From assembly GCF_000429245.1 (NCBI RefSeq), contig NZ_AUBM01000007.1:108163-172162 (forward strand): DNA of 64,000 nt, written 5' to 3'. The notes under the pieces were generated by a model. The model did no database searches, was not told where the DNA came from, and saw only the letters and a list, made by a program, of their open reading frames with translations. This document shows, in pieces, positions 49,232 to 57,752 of this stretch (within the stretch, counting starts at the first letter, position 1; the number at the start of each line of letters is the position of its first letter). A program made the position numbers and the translations under genes. This DNA is from Schaalia georgiae DSM 6843. GTDB lineage: Bacteria; Actinomycetota; Actinomycetes; Actinomycetales; Actinomycetaceae.

Positions 49232-51601
49232 CTACCCCAGGATCCCGGGCCGGGCGGCGCGCAGGTAGCGGCCCGTCACCGAGTCCGGGCGGGCCGCCAC
49301 GTCGCGGGGCATGCCCTGCGCCACGATGCGCCCGCCGTCAGCTCCGCCGCCGGGCCCCATGTCGATCACCCAGTCGGAGTTGGCGATGACATCCAGGTCG
49401 TGCTCGATGACGACGACGGTGGCACCGCGGTCGATGAGGCGCTGGAGCACGTCGAGGAGGACCTGAACGTCGTCGGGATGCAGGCCGATGGTCGGTTCGT
49501 CGAAGACGAAGAGCGCTCCGTCCTGGCGCCGCCCCATCTCCGAGGCGAGTTTGAGCCGCTGGGCCTCGCCTCCCGACAGGGCGGGCGTGGCCTCGCCGAG
49601 CGCCAGGTAGCCCAGCCCCAGGCCCGACAGTGTGCCGAGCAGTGCGCCCGCTCTCTTCAGGCCCCGCACCGCGCCCCGCGCGTCGTCCACGCTCATGGCC
49701 ATGATGTCGGGCAGGGTGAGCCCATCGCGCCGGATCCCGTGGGCCTCCTGGCCGTAGCGGCTCCCCCGGCAGTCCGTGCACTCGATGTCCACGTCGGGCA
49801 GGAACTGCACGTCGAGGGTGATCTGGCCGGTCCCGTCGCATGTGGGGCATCGCAGCGAGCCCGTGTTGTAGGAGAAGGCCCCCGCCTTGAGCCCCACTGC
49901 CCTCGCCTCCTCGGTGCGCGCGAATGCCCGGCGCAGCTCGTCCAGGACACCGGAGTAGGTGGCGACTGTGGAGCGCACGTTGACGCCGATGGGCGTCGCG
50001 TCGATCAGGTTGACGCGCGAGATGCCCGCCGGGTCCACGTCCCGCACGTGTGCGGGCAGCGCTTCGCCGACCAGGGCCGCGCGCAGCGCGGGCACCAGGG
50101 ACTCCAGGACCATTGTCGTCTTCCCCGACCCGCTGGCGCCCGTGACCACCGTGAGCGCCCCCACTGGGATGTCGACGCCCAGGGGGTGGACCGTGTGGAT
50201 CCGCGAGGTCTCCAGGTGGATGGCGCCGCGCCCGTCGGCGCCCGCGCCCGGTCCGATCTCGATGAGGTGGTCGGCTGCGGCCAGCACCCGGGTGTCGTGG
50301 TCGACCACGATGACGGAGTTCCCGTCGGCGATGAGCTCGCGGACGATGTCGAGGACTCCGTCGACGTTGGATGGGTGCAGGCCGATGGTGGGTTCGTCCA
50401 GGACGTAGAGGACGCCGGTCGTGCGGTTGCGGACCGCGCGGGCCAGTTGCACGCGCTGGCGCTCGCCGTTGGACAGGGTGGAGGAGGCGCGGTCGAGCGA
50501 AAGGTAGGACAGGCCCAGGTCGGTCAGGCGCTCCATGGGCTCGGCCATCTCATCGACGATGACGCGGGCCATGGGCGCGACCTCGGCGGGGACGAGGCCG
50601 GGCACGCGCGCCACCCACTCGCGCAGCCCGCTCAGGGTCAGGCGCGAGGCCTGACCAAGGTCGATGCCGTCGATGAGGGTCGAGCGAACCCGTTCCCCCA
50701 GGCGAGTGCCATCGCAGGCGGGGCACGTGCGCGTGATGAGGTACTTGCCGACGCGGGCGAGGGCCTTCTCGTCCTTGGCCTTGGCGAGCGCGTTCTCCAC
50801 AGTGGCGACCGCGTTGAAGTAGGTGAAGTCCAGTTCCGCCCCGCCCGTCTTGGTGGAGACCACGATGTGGCGTTTCTCGGCGGGCCCCTCGTAGACGATG
50901 GCCTTCTCCTCCTCGCTGAGGTCGCGGAAGGGCACGTTCGTGCGCACGCCCATCTCGCGTGCGACATCCTTCATGAGCTTCCACATGAGGGAGCCCCAGG
51001 GCGAGACGGCCCCCTGGTCGATGGTGAGGGACTCGTCGGGCACCAGGGCGGCGCGGTCGACGACGCGTTGGACCCCGGTGCCCTCGCACACGGGGCAGGC
51101 TCCGGTGGAGTTGAATGCCATCTCCTCGGCGCCCAACCCGTGGAAGGATTCGCCGCACTGCGGGCACACGAGCGGCACTTCCAGGGCCACGTTGCGCGAG
51201 GGCGGCACGCGGTGCCCGCTGGGGCACAGGTAGGAGCCCGCGCGCGAGAACAGCAGACGCAGGTGGTTCGCCAGCTCCGTGGCCGTGCCGAATGTGGAGC
51301 GCACGCCGGGCGCGCCCGGCCTCTGGCGCAGGGCGAGGGCGGCGGGGACGTGGGCGACCCGGTCGACCGGCGCCCTGGCGGCCTGGGAGAGGCGCCTGCG
51401 CGTGTAGGTCGCCAGGGACTCCAGGTAGCGGCGGGACCCTTCCGCGTAGAGGGTGCCCAGGGCCAGGGAGGACTTGCCGGACCCGGACACTCCCGCGATG
51501 GCGACGAAGCGGTTCAGGGGGACGTCGACGTCGAGGTCCTTGAGGTTGTGGACGCGCGCTCCGCGCACTTGGATGCTGGAGGGGGTTGCGCGGTGGGGCA
51601 T
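49232..51601 (-). CDS. UvrA-like ABC-class ATPase (short UvrA2-type)
   Basis: A 789-residue tandem ABC protein of the UvrA family. The two Walker A motifs are GVSGSGKSS (K43) and GASGSGKTT (K494), the two signature motifs are LSNGERQRVQLA and LSGGEAQRLKLA, and zinc-binding cysteine pairs occur at CPQC/CPVC, CPAC and CPTC/CTDC. It is about 160 residues shorter than housekeeping UvrA (about 950), with the UvrB-interaction region reduced, as in UvrA2/DrrC-type proteins linked to resistance to DNA-intercalating drugs. Start ATG 51601 follows GGAAG. It is probably not the main repair UvrA, since no uvrB or uvrC is near. Confidence 0.88.
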   Translation of the reverse strand: MPHRATPSSIQVRGARVHNLKDLDVDVPLNRFVAIAGVSGSGKSSLALGTLYAEGSRRYLESLATYTRRRLSQAARAPVDRVAHVPAALALRQRPGAPGVRSTFGTATELANHLRLLFSRAGSYLCPSGHRVPPSRNVALEVPLVCPQCGESFHGLGAEEMAFNSTGACPVCEGTGVQRVVDRAALVPDESLTIDQGAVSPWGSLMWKLMKDVAREMGVRTNVPFRDLSEEEKAIVYEGPAEKRHIVVSTKTGGAELDFTYFNAVATVENALAKAKDEKALARVGKYLITRTCPACDGTRLGERVRSTLIDGIDLGQASRLTLSGLREWVARVPGLVPAEVAPMARVIVDEMAEPMERLTDLGLSYLSLDRASSTLSNGERQRVQLARAVRNRTTGVLYVLDEPTIGLHPSNVDGVLDIVRELIADGNSVIVVDHDTRVLAAADHLIEIGPGAGADGRGAIHLETSRIHTVHPLGVDIPVGALTVVTGASGSGKTTMVLESLVPALRAALVGEALPAHVRDVDPAGISRVNLIDATPIGVNVRSTVATYSGVLDELRRAFARTEEARAVGLKAGAFSYNTGSLRCPTCDGTGQITLDVQFLPDVDIECTDCRGSRYGQEAHGIRRDGLTLPDIMAMSVDDARGAVRGLKRAGALLGTLSGLGLGYLALGEATPALSGGEAQRLKLASEMGRRQDGALFVFDEPTIGLHPDDVQVLLDVLQRLIDRGATVVVIEHDLDVIANSDWVIDMGPGGGADGGRIVAQGMPRDVAARPDSVTGRYLRAARPGILG

Positions 51602-52163
51602 GTGCTTCCGTTCAGGTCGACGAGGCGGGGGCCGGTCCGCCTGGTCCCACAGTAGCGCCGCCCGTGGGCGCGGGGGCAACGCGTCACGCACGCGGCCTGC
51701 GTGTGGGCCGACGGGCGCCGCCTGTGGGCGCGGGGGGCAACGGCATCCATTCCGCCGCCGACTGACAAGCCCTCCCCAGTGCAAGCCCACCAAGTCGTGC
51801 GCGGGGAGGCGCGGGCGACCCCCCGTTCCGCCAGGGGTTCGCACGAGCACCAACCCGTGCGCGCGAGACGGCACACCTGAGGGGGCAGGCCCCACTCCAA
51901 CGGAAGGACACCAACCCGTGCGCGCGAGCCGGCAAGGCGGCACCACCGGCCACGCGGAATCTCGCGCCACCGGGAACGTCTCTCCACCTATGCTCTGCGA
52001 TGCCCCCGATTGCCCAGTCTTCTGGGGGTCTAAGTGGTGCGAACGCGGTCTAAGCCGCGCAGTGGCACCCCTATGGGAAACTCAGTGGTCGGAAGTCGCG
52101 CATCGGGGCAGGTTACGGCAGCAAGCGCATCTCCTCGACGTCCTCCCGCAATCGGTGGGCCGC
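51602..52163. repeat. Non-coding gap with diverged direct repeats
   Basis: No gene is supported. GTGGGCGCGGGGGCAAC occurs at 51664 and 51724 (60 bases apart). CACCAACCCGTGCGCGCGAG occurs at 51848 and 51909 (61 bases apart). A perfect small hairpin CGCGG-TCTAAG-CCGCG lies near 52045. GCATCGGGGCAGGTTAC at 52100 is an outlying copy, exactly 64 bases before the first unit of the iteron array that follows. Confidence 0.6.
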
Positions 52164-52275
52164 GCATCGGGGCATCTTACAGCGCATTGGGGTAGGTTAC
52201 GGTGCATTGGGGTAGGTTATTAACCTGCCCCAATGAGGGTTAACCTACCCCAATGGGGATTAACCTGCCCCAATA
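52164..52275. repeat. Inverted array of six 20-bp iterons
   Basis: Three direct units (starting 52164, 52184, 52204; consensus GCATTGGGGTAGGTTA) meet three inverted units (starting 52221, 52241, 52261; consensus TAACCTACCCCAATG) at a dyad centred on T52220 (GGTTATTAACC). Every step on each side is exactly 20 bases. The whole is a palindrome of about 110 bases. Regular spacing of two helical turns suggests a cooperatively bound protein: an operator array, an origin- or partition-like site, or a recombination target. No coding function. Confidence 0.85.
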
Positions 52276-52344
52276 CTCCCCCACTTCATCGAGTTCCTGG
52301 CTGAGGAGTTGTTCAAAGGCGCCATAACCTTCAAGGGCACGAAC

Positions 52345-52455
52345 AACGGAGCACGCGCCCCGGCCACGCGTCAAAAGCTGAGCGCACACAGACCCCGAGG
52401 ACCCCAGTAACGGAGCACGCGCCCGGCCACGCGTCAAAAGTTGAGCGCGCACAGG
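52345..52455. repeat. Direct repeat of about 47 bases, 64-base period
   Basis: The segment from AACGGAGCACGCGCCC through CGGCCACGCGTCAAAAG to GAGCGC occurs at 52345 and again at 52409 with one deleted base and few changes. The first copy is preceded by CAAGGGCACGAA, also found after marC at 19047. Confidence 0.75.
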
Positions 52456-52498
52456 CCAGGAGGGCACTAAGAACCCGCAGACTGGCGGGCCAATAGCC

Positions 52499-52534
52499 GG
52501 GCGCGCGGGCGGCCCCAGGCCTGCCCGCGCGCCC
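52499..52534 (-). terminator. Terminator of the trehalose operon
   Basis: A perfect 12-base stem (GGGCGCGCGGGC with GCCCGCGCGCCC) and 12-base loop lies 29 bases beyond the PTS gene stop on the minus strand. Confidence 0.8.
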
Positions 52535-52562
52535 TGCCGCGGTAGTCGTAGTAGTGGGGCCG

Positions 52563-54671
52563 CTACTCCTTCTTGGCGGCCTCCCGGTTGCCCAGGCGGA
52601 CCTTCTCAACGGTCCTGCCCTGGTCGAAGTCGCTCTCCTTGAAGCCGAAGAAGTAGGTGCACACGAAGGCGACGGCGAGCGCCACGAAGGACGCGATCCA
52701 GAAGTTGACGGCGGAGGAGGTGTCCTTGCCGTTGGGGTCCACGAAGGACGCGAATCCGGTGAACGCCCCGGCGAAGCCGTACATGTTGATATTGAGCAGG
52801 CCGGTGACCAGGCCGCCGGCGGCCCCGCCGACTGACGCGGTGAGGAAGGCGCGCCCGTACTTGAGGTTGAGGCCGTACATGGCGGGCTCGGTGACCCCGC
52901 AGAACGCGGAGATCGTCGCGGGGCCGGCCAGGGAGCGGATCTTCGCGCTGCGGGCCTTGATCCAGAAGGCCAGGGCGCCGCCGCCCTGCGCGATCATCGT
53001 GGCGGACACGATGGCGTTGATCGTGGAGGACTGCCCGTGGATAGCAAGCTGCTGGGCGATCACGGGGATCACGGCCCAGTGCAGGCCGAAGATCACGAGG
53101 CACTGGTAGAAGGCGCCGATGACGAGGCCCGCGAAGGCGTAGTTGATGGCCAGCACCCAGTTCAGCCCGGCCGCGACGCCGCCGGAGACGAACATGATGA
53201 TGGGTCCGAAGACGGTGAACAGCAGCGTGGAGATCACGAAGATCTCGATGAGCGGGGCGAAGATGGAGTGGACCACTGCGGGCACCCACTTCTTGAGCAG
53301 GGGCTCGATCTTGGACGCCAGCCACGCCCCCACGATGATCGGGAAGATCGAGTAGGCGTAGGCGTTGTCCAGCGGCAGGGAGATGGGGATCCCGAAGAGC
53401 TCCGCGTTGAAGTTCACGCCCAGCAGCGTGTGCAGCACGTGGTACCCGGGGGCATCGTGCTTGGCCAGCTGGACGATCGACGGGTAGGCCAGGACGCCGC
53501 CGATGATCGCGACGACGATGGGGTCGGCGCCCAGGCGCTTGGCGGCCGTGAAACCGATGATGATGGGCAGGAAGAAGAACATCGAGTCCGCCATCGCGTT
53601 GAGGATGACGTTCGTGTCGGAGTCCTTCGCCAGCCAGCCGACCTGGACCAGCAGGCCCAGCAGGCCCTTGAGGATGCCCGATCCGGCCAGGACTCCGACG
53701 ACGGGGATCATCGACCCGGTGATGACGCCGATCAGTGAGCTGAACCCGTACTTCACCCAGCCCAGGGGGGTGGTGGGCTTCTCGACGGGCTCGGCCGCCG
53801 CCTCGTCGTCCCCGGCCGCGCCCTGAGGGAGCCGCTTGACGATCTCCTCGTAGACGTCGCCGACGGTGGCGCCGATGACGACCTGGTACTGCCCGCCGGC
53901 CTTGGCGACGTCGATGACGCCGTCGATGTCGGCGACGGCCGCGTCATCGGCCTTGGCGTCGTCCTTGAGGTAGAAGCGCACGCGGGTGATGCAGTGGATG
54001 ACGGAGGCGACGTTGTCCGCGCCGCCGACGCCGTCGATAATGCGGGCGGCCTGCAGGGCGAACCCCGTCAGCCCCTCGTACTCGCCTGCCGCGCCGGCGG
54101 TCCCGGCCGCTTCCGGTGCGGTTCCCGACGGGGCTGCGCCAGTGCCGGACGAGGCGGGGGCTGCCTCCGCGCGGGCGGGCGCGGCAGGAGCGGCGGCTTT
54201 GAGGAAGGCGTCGGCGACGGCGTCGCCGGCCCGGGCCCGGCCGGTCCGCACGTCGAGGGATTCCACGCGCTTCTTGGAGTTGGTGATGACGGTGATGGCG
54301 ACCGTGGACTTCCCGGCGGCTTCGACGGCGGCCAGGTCCATCGTCCCGATGGAGTCGCCCGCCTGCACGGTGTCGCCCTTGGCGACGACGAGGCGGAAGG
54401 GCGCGCCCTTGAGCTCGACGGTGTCGACGCCCAAGTGGAGCAGCACCTGCAGGCCGTCGGCGGTTTCGAAGCCGACGGCGTGACCGGTGTCGGCCACCAT
54501 CGTGATCCGCCCCGAGACGGGGGCTACGACCGTGTTCTCCTCGGGGACCACGCCGAAGCCGGCGCCCATGGCGCCCCCGGCGAAGGCGGGGTCGGGGATG
54601 TCGGCTTGGGCGATGACGCCGCCCGGCATCGGGGCGAGCAGTGACGCCCTCTGCTGTGGTGATTCGGACAT
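52563..54671 (-). CDS. treB: PTS trehalose transporter, EIIA-EIIB-EIIC fusion
   Basis: A 702-residue three-domain phosphotransferase permease that imports and phosphorylates trehalose. The EIIA(Glc)-type domain comes first, with H64 and the phospho-histidine H79 in VLLHLGVDTVELKG. After an Ala/Pro linker the EIIB domain has the phospho-cysteine C227 in IHCITRVRF. The EIIC membrane domain follows with about ten helices and WAVIPV and SAFCGVTEPAMYGLNLKYG motifs. E. coli TreB lacks EIIA; the A-B-C order here makes the protein independent of a separate EIIA. Neighbouring phosphotrehalase sets the substrate. AAAGGAA precedes the ATG. Confidence 0.9.
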   Translation of the reverse strand: MSESPQQRASLLAPMPGGVIAQADIPDPAFAGGAMGAGFGVVPEENTVVAPVSGRITMVADTGHAVGFETADGLQVLLHLGVDTVELKGAPFRLVVAKGDTVQAGDSIGTMDLAAVEAAGKSTVAITVITNSKKRVESLDVRTGRARAGDAVADAFLKAAAPAAPARAEAAPASSGTGAAPSGTAPEAAGTAGAAGEYEGLTGFALQAARIIDGVGGADNVASVIHCITRVRFYLKDDAKADDAAVADIDGVIDVAKAGGQYQVVIGATVGDVYEEIVKRLPQGAAGDDEAAAEPVEKPTTPLGWVKYGFSSLIGVITGSMIPVVGVLAGSGILKGLLGLLVQVGWLAKDSDTNVILNAMADSMFFFLPIIIGFTAAKRLGADPIVVAIIGGVLAYPSIVQLAKHDAPGYHVLHTLLGVNFNAELFGIPISLPLDNAYAYSIFPIIVGAWLASKIEPLLKKWVPAVVHSIFAPLIEIFVISTLLFTVFGPIIMFVSGGVAAGLNWVLAINYAFAGLVIGAFYQCLVIFGLHWAVIPVIAQQLAIHGQSSTINAIVSATMIAQGGGALAFWIKARSAKIRSLAGPATISAFCGVTEPAMYGLNLKYGRAFLTASVGGAAGGLVTGLLNINMYGFAGAFTGFASFVDPNGKDTSSAVNFWIASFVALAVAFVCTYFFGFKESDFDQGRTVEKVRLGNREAAKKE

Positions 54672-54705
54672 GGTTGTTCCTTTCGTGCCGTGTTCGGGCA
54701 CCGTG

Positions 54706-56349
54706 TCAGGCACCTGTGATGATGGACAGGCTCTCGTAGGGGCGCAGCGTGATGCGCGAGCGCACGACCGCGTCGTCGTAGTTCCCAATGAGGACGCGCC
54801 CCTGGGCGAAGCCCCCCAGGACGTCGACGTCGACGTCGTGGGCGCGGAAGTTGTTGAGCACCAGCAGGCGCTGGCCGTCGTGCTCGCGCACGTAGGCGAA
54901 GACCTCGTCGGGGGCGTTGTAGGGGGTGTAGGAGCCCTCGGCGATGACCGGGTGGGTGTGCCGCGCCTCGATGAGGCGCCTGTAGTAGGGCAGGATGCGG
55001 CCCCGCTCGGCGGACTCGACGTTGACCTCGGCGTGGTTGACCGGACGCAGCCAGGGAGTGCCCCGCGTGAACCCGGCGTTCTCGGAGGCGTCCCACTGCA
55101 TGGGGGTGCGGGCGTTGTCGCGGGCCTTGGAGTGGACGACGGCGAAGGCCCGCGCGGGGTCGGCGCCCCCTTCGATGAGGACACGGTAGGCGTTGCGCGC
55201 CTCGACGTCCACGTAGTCGTCGATGCTCGTGTAGGCGGGGTCGCTCATGCCGATCTCCTCGCCCATGTACACGAAGGGCGTTCCGCGCAGCAGGTGGATG
55301 GCGGTGGCGAGCATCGTCGCCGACTCGTAGCGGTACTCATCCACGTTCCCGAAGCGGTCGAGGGCGCGGGGCTGGTCGTGGTTGTTCCAGAACAGGGCGT
55401 TCCAGCCCCCGCCCTCCTGCATGCCGAGGGCCCACTCCCCCAGGAGGCGCTTGAGCGCGGCCAGGTCGAAGTCCTTGAGCGTCCACTTCTGGCCGTCCTC
55501 GTAGTCGACTTTGAGGTGGTGGAAGTTGAACACCATCGACAGCTCGTGGTTGGCGGGGTTGGAGTAGCCGATGCACGCCTGGATGGAGGTCGACGACATC
55601 TCGCCGACGGTGATGGAGTCGGCGTCCTGCCCGAAGGAGTGCTCGGAGAGCCACTGCAGGTAGGTGTGGACATCGGGGCCGTCGGTGTACATCGCGCGGT
55701 CGTCGGTGCCCTCGGGGGCGTCGAGCAGCGCCTCGGGCTTTCCGATGACGTTGATGACGTCGAAGCGGAAGCCGCGCACGCCCTTGGAGCGCCAGAAGTT
55801 GACGACCCTGGCGGCCTCCTCGCGGACTTCGGGGTTGTGCCAGTCGAGGTCGGCCTGGGTGCGGTCGTACAGGTGCAGGTAGTACTTGCAGGTGTCCCCG
55901 AAGGGCTCCCAGGCGGGGCCCCCGAACTTCGACACCCAGTTGGTGGGCAGTGAGCCGTCGGGCTTGGGGTCGCGCAGGTAGTAGTAGCGCTGGTAGCGCT
56001 CGTCGCCGGCCAGCGCCTTGCGGAACCACTCGTGCTCGGTGGAGGTGTGGTTGAGGACCATGTCGAGCATGACGCCGATCCCGTGGGCGCCCAGGGCCTC
56101 GACGAGCTCCTCGAAGTCCTCCATCGTGCCCATGGCGGGGTCGATGGCGCAGTAGTCGGAGATGTCGTAGCCGTTGTCGCGCCCCGGCGAGGGGAAGAAC
56201 GGGTTGAACCAGACGTGGTCCACGCCCAGGGAGGCGATGTAGGGGATCTTCTCGATGATGCCCCTCAGGTCCCCGACGCCGTCGCCGTTCGAGTCGTAGA
56301 ACGACTTGGGGTAGATCTGGTAGACCACTGAACTACGGAACCCCGTCAT
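54706..56349 (-). CDS. treC: Trehalose-6-phosphate hydrolase (alpha,alpha-phosphotrehalase)
   Basis: A 547-residue GH13 enzyme that cleaves trehalose-6-phosphate to glucose and glucose-6-phosphate in the cytoplasm. The nucleophile is D197 in GFRFDVINV, the acid E250 in VGEMSS, and the third aspartate is in NNHDQPR. Oligo-1,6-glucosidases share these motifs, but the partner PTS gene 34 bases downstream fixes the likely role. GGAGGG upstream of ATG 56349 decides the start. First gene of the treC-treB operon, with an operator-like palindrome upstream. Confidence 0.92.
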   Translation of the reverse strand: MTGFRSSVVYQIYPKSFYDSNGDGVGDLRGIIEKIPYIASLGVDHVWFNPFFPSPGRDNGYDISDYCAIDPAMGTMEDFEELVEALGAHGIGVMLDMVLNHTSTEHEWFRKALAGDERYQRYYYLRDPKPDGSLPTNWVSKFGGPAWEPFGDTCKYYLHLYDRTQADLDWHNPEVREEAARVVNFWRSKGVRGFRFDVINVIGKPEALLDAPEGTDDRAMYTDGPDVHTYLQWLSEHSFGQDADSITVGEMSSTSIQACIGYSNPANHELSMVFNFHHLKVDYEDGQKWTLKDFDLAALKRLLGEWALGMQEGGGWNALFWNNHDQPRALDRFGNVDEYRYESATMLATAIHLLRGTPFVYMGEEIGMSDPAYTSIDDYVDVEARNAYRVLIEGGADPARAFAVVHSKARDNARTPMQWDASENAGFTRGTPWLRPVNHAEVNVESAERGRILPYYRRLIEARHTHPVIAEGSYTPYNAPDEVFAYVREHDGQRLLVLNNFRAHDVDVDVLGGFAQGRVLIGNYDDAVVRSRITLRPYESLSIITGA

Positions 56350-56384
56350 CGTGCCCTCCAATGCTCTCGCATTCGTCAACGTTG

Positions 56385-56403
56385 TTTCGTACGCGAAAGT
56401 TTA
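56385..56403 (-). promoter_or_regulatory. Promoter and operator-like palindrome of treC
   Basis: On the minus strand TAAACT (plus-strand AGTTTA, 56398-56403) is a likely -10. The palindrome TTTCG-TACG-CGAAA (56385-56398) overlaps the expected transcription start, the usual place for a repressor such as TreR (LacI or GntR family). An additional perfect 8-base palindrome CAACGTTG lies at 56378-56385. No treR gene is in the window. Confidence 0.5.
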
Positions 56404-56477
56404 CCCTTTGAAAGACAGGTCAACGAGTGGTCTTTCACATATTCACACCACCGTTGTGGACGACTACGATTCTCCCC

Positions 56478-57752
56478 TCAGAAGCCGAGGCGCCCCAGCA
56501 TCTTCGGGTCGGACTGCCAGTCCTTGGCGGTGCGCACGTGCAGGTCCAGGTACACCCGCTTGCCCAGCAGCTCCTCGATGTGGCGCCGCGCCTCGGTGCC
56601 GATCTCCTTGAGGCGCGCCCCGTCCCGCCCGATGATGATCGCCTTCTGGGAGTCGCGCTCCACGTAGACGTTGACATGGACATCCACCAGGGGCGGACGG
56701 GTGTCGCCCTCCCTGCGCTCCCGCTCGATGACCTCCTCGACCTGCACGGCCAGGGAGTGGGGCAGCTCGTCGCGCACCCCCTCCAGGGCCGCCTCGCGGA
56801 CGAACTCGGCGATCAGGGTGTCGCGGGACTCGTCGGTCACGTCCCCGGCGGGGTACAGGGGCGGCGAGAGCGGGACTGTTTGGGCGAGCACGTCGCGCAG
56901 GTGGTCGATGCCCTTGCCCTCCACGGAGGACACGGGCACGATGGCATTCCACTCGCCCAGCCGTTCGATGGCGAGCAGGTGCTTCATGACGCGCTCGCGG
57001 CCCACCGCGTCGCACTTGGTGGCCACGGCGATGACCGGGCGCTTCACGCCCCGCAGCTCGCGGGCGATGAACTGGTCGCCCGGGCCGATCCTCTGGTCGG
57101 CGGGCAGGCAGAAGAGCACGGCATCCACCTCGGCCAGCGCCTCGCGCACCATGTCGTTGAGCCGCTTGCCCAGCAGCGTGCGGGGCCGGTGGTAGCCGGG
57201 GGTGTCCACGAGGACCAGCTGGTAGCCGTCGCCGTGGACGATGCCGCGGATGTTGTGGCGGGTCGTCTCGGGGCGCCCCGACGTGATCGCCACCTTCTGG
57301 CCGACCAGGGCGTTGGTGAGGGTGGATTTGCCGACGTTGGGGCGCCCCACGATTGAGACGAAGCCCGCGCGGAAGTCCTCGGGGTAGTCGGGGACCTCGA
57401 TTGCGGCGGCCGCGTCCTGGCGCAGCGAGGCCACCGAGGTCAGCGCCTCGAAGGCGTCCAGGTCCGCGTCCTCCTCGTCCTCCAGGTCCGACAGGTCGTC
57501 GGCCCCGTCAGCGGCCGTATTCTCGGTGTCGTCGAGGCCGGGGTCGTCGCCGGGCCCGTCAGCGTCCGACGCTTCGGCGTCACCGGAGCCGGCGCCACCA
57601 CCGGGCCCGGCCCCGTCCTCCCCTCCGAGGCCGGCACCGATCTGCGCGCGTGCCTCGGCTTCCGGATCGTCGGCGTCGGGCGCCACCTCGATGCGCGCGT
57701 CCCCGAGGGCGTTGGGGCCTGCCATGAGCTCGTCGTCACTGGGGAAGCGCAT
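56478..57752 (-). CDS. era: GTPase Era with a long acidic N-terminal extension
   Basis: A 424-residue GTPase needed for 16S rRNA 3'-end maturation and 30S assembly. G1 is GRPNVGKST (136-144), G3 is DTPGY, and G4 reads TKCD in place of the common NKxD. The KH RNA-binding domain ends with IIIGRDGARLKEIG. Ordinary Era has G1 near residue 15; here about 120 residues rich in Asp, Glu, Gly and Ala precede it. The start at 57752 overlaps the corC stop by a four-base ATGA, and the acidic region is in the same unbroken frame, so the extension seems real, although a later start is possible. Confidence 0.93.
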   Translation of the reverse strand: MRFPSDDELMAGPNALGDARIEVAPDADDPEAEARAQIGAGLGGEDGAGPGGGAGSGDAEASDADGPGDDPGLDDTENTAADGADDLSDLEDEEDADLDAFEALTSVASLRQDAAAAIEVPDYPEDFRAGFVSIVGRPNVGKSTLTNALVGQKVAITSGRPETTRHNIRGIVHGDGYQLVLVDTPGYHRPRTLLGKRLNDMVREALAEVDAVLFCLPADQRIGPGDQFIARELRGVKRPVIAVATKCDAVGRERVMKHLLAIERLGEWNAIVPVSSVEGKGIDHLRDVLAQTVPLSPPLYPAGDVTDESRDTLIAEFVREAALEGVRDELPHSLAVQVEEVIERERREGDTRPPLVDVHVNVYVERDSQKAIIIGRDGARLKEIGTEARRHIEELLGKRVYLDLHVRTAKDWQSDPKMLGRLGF

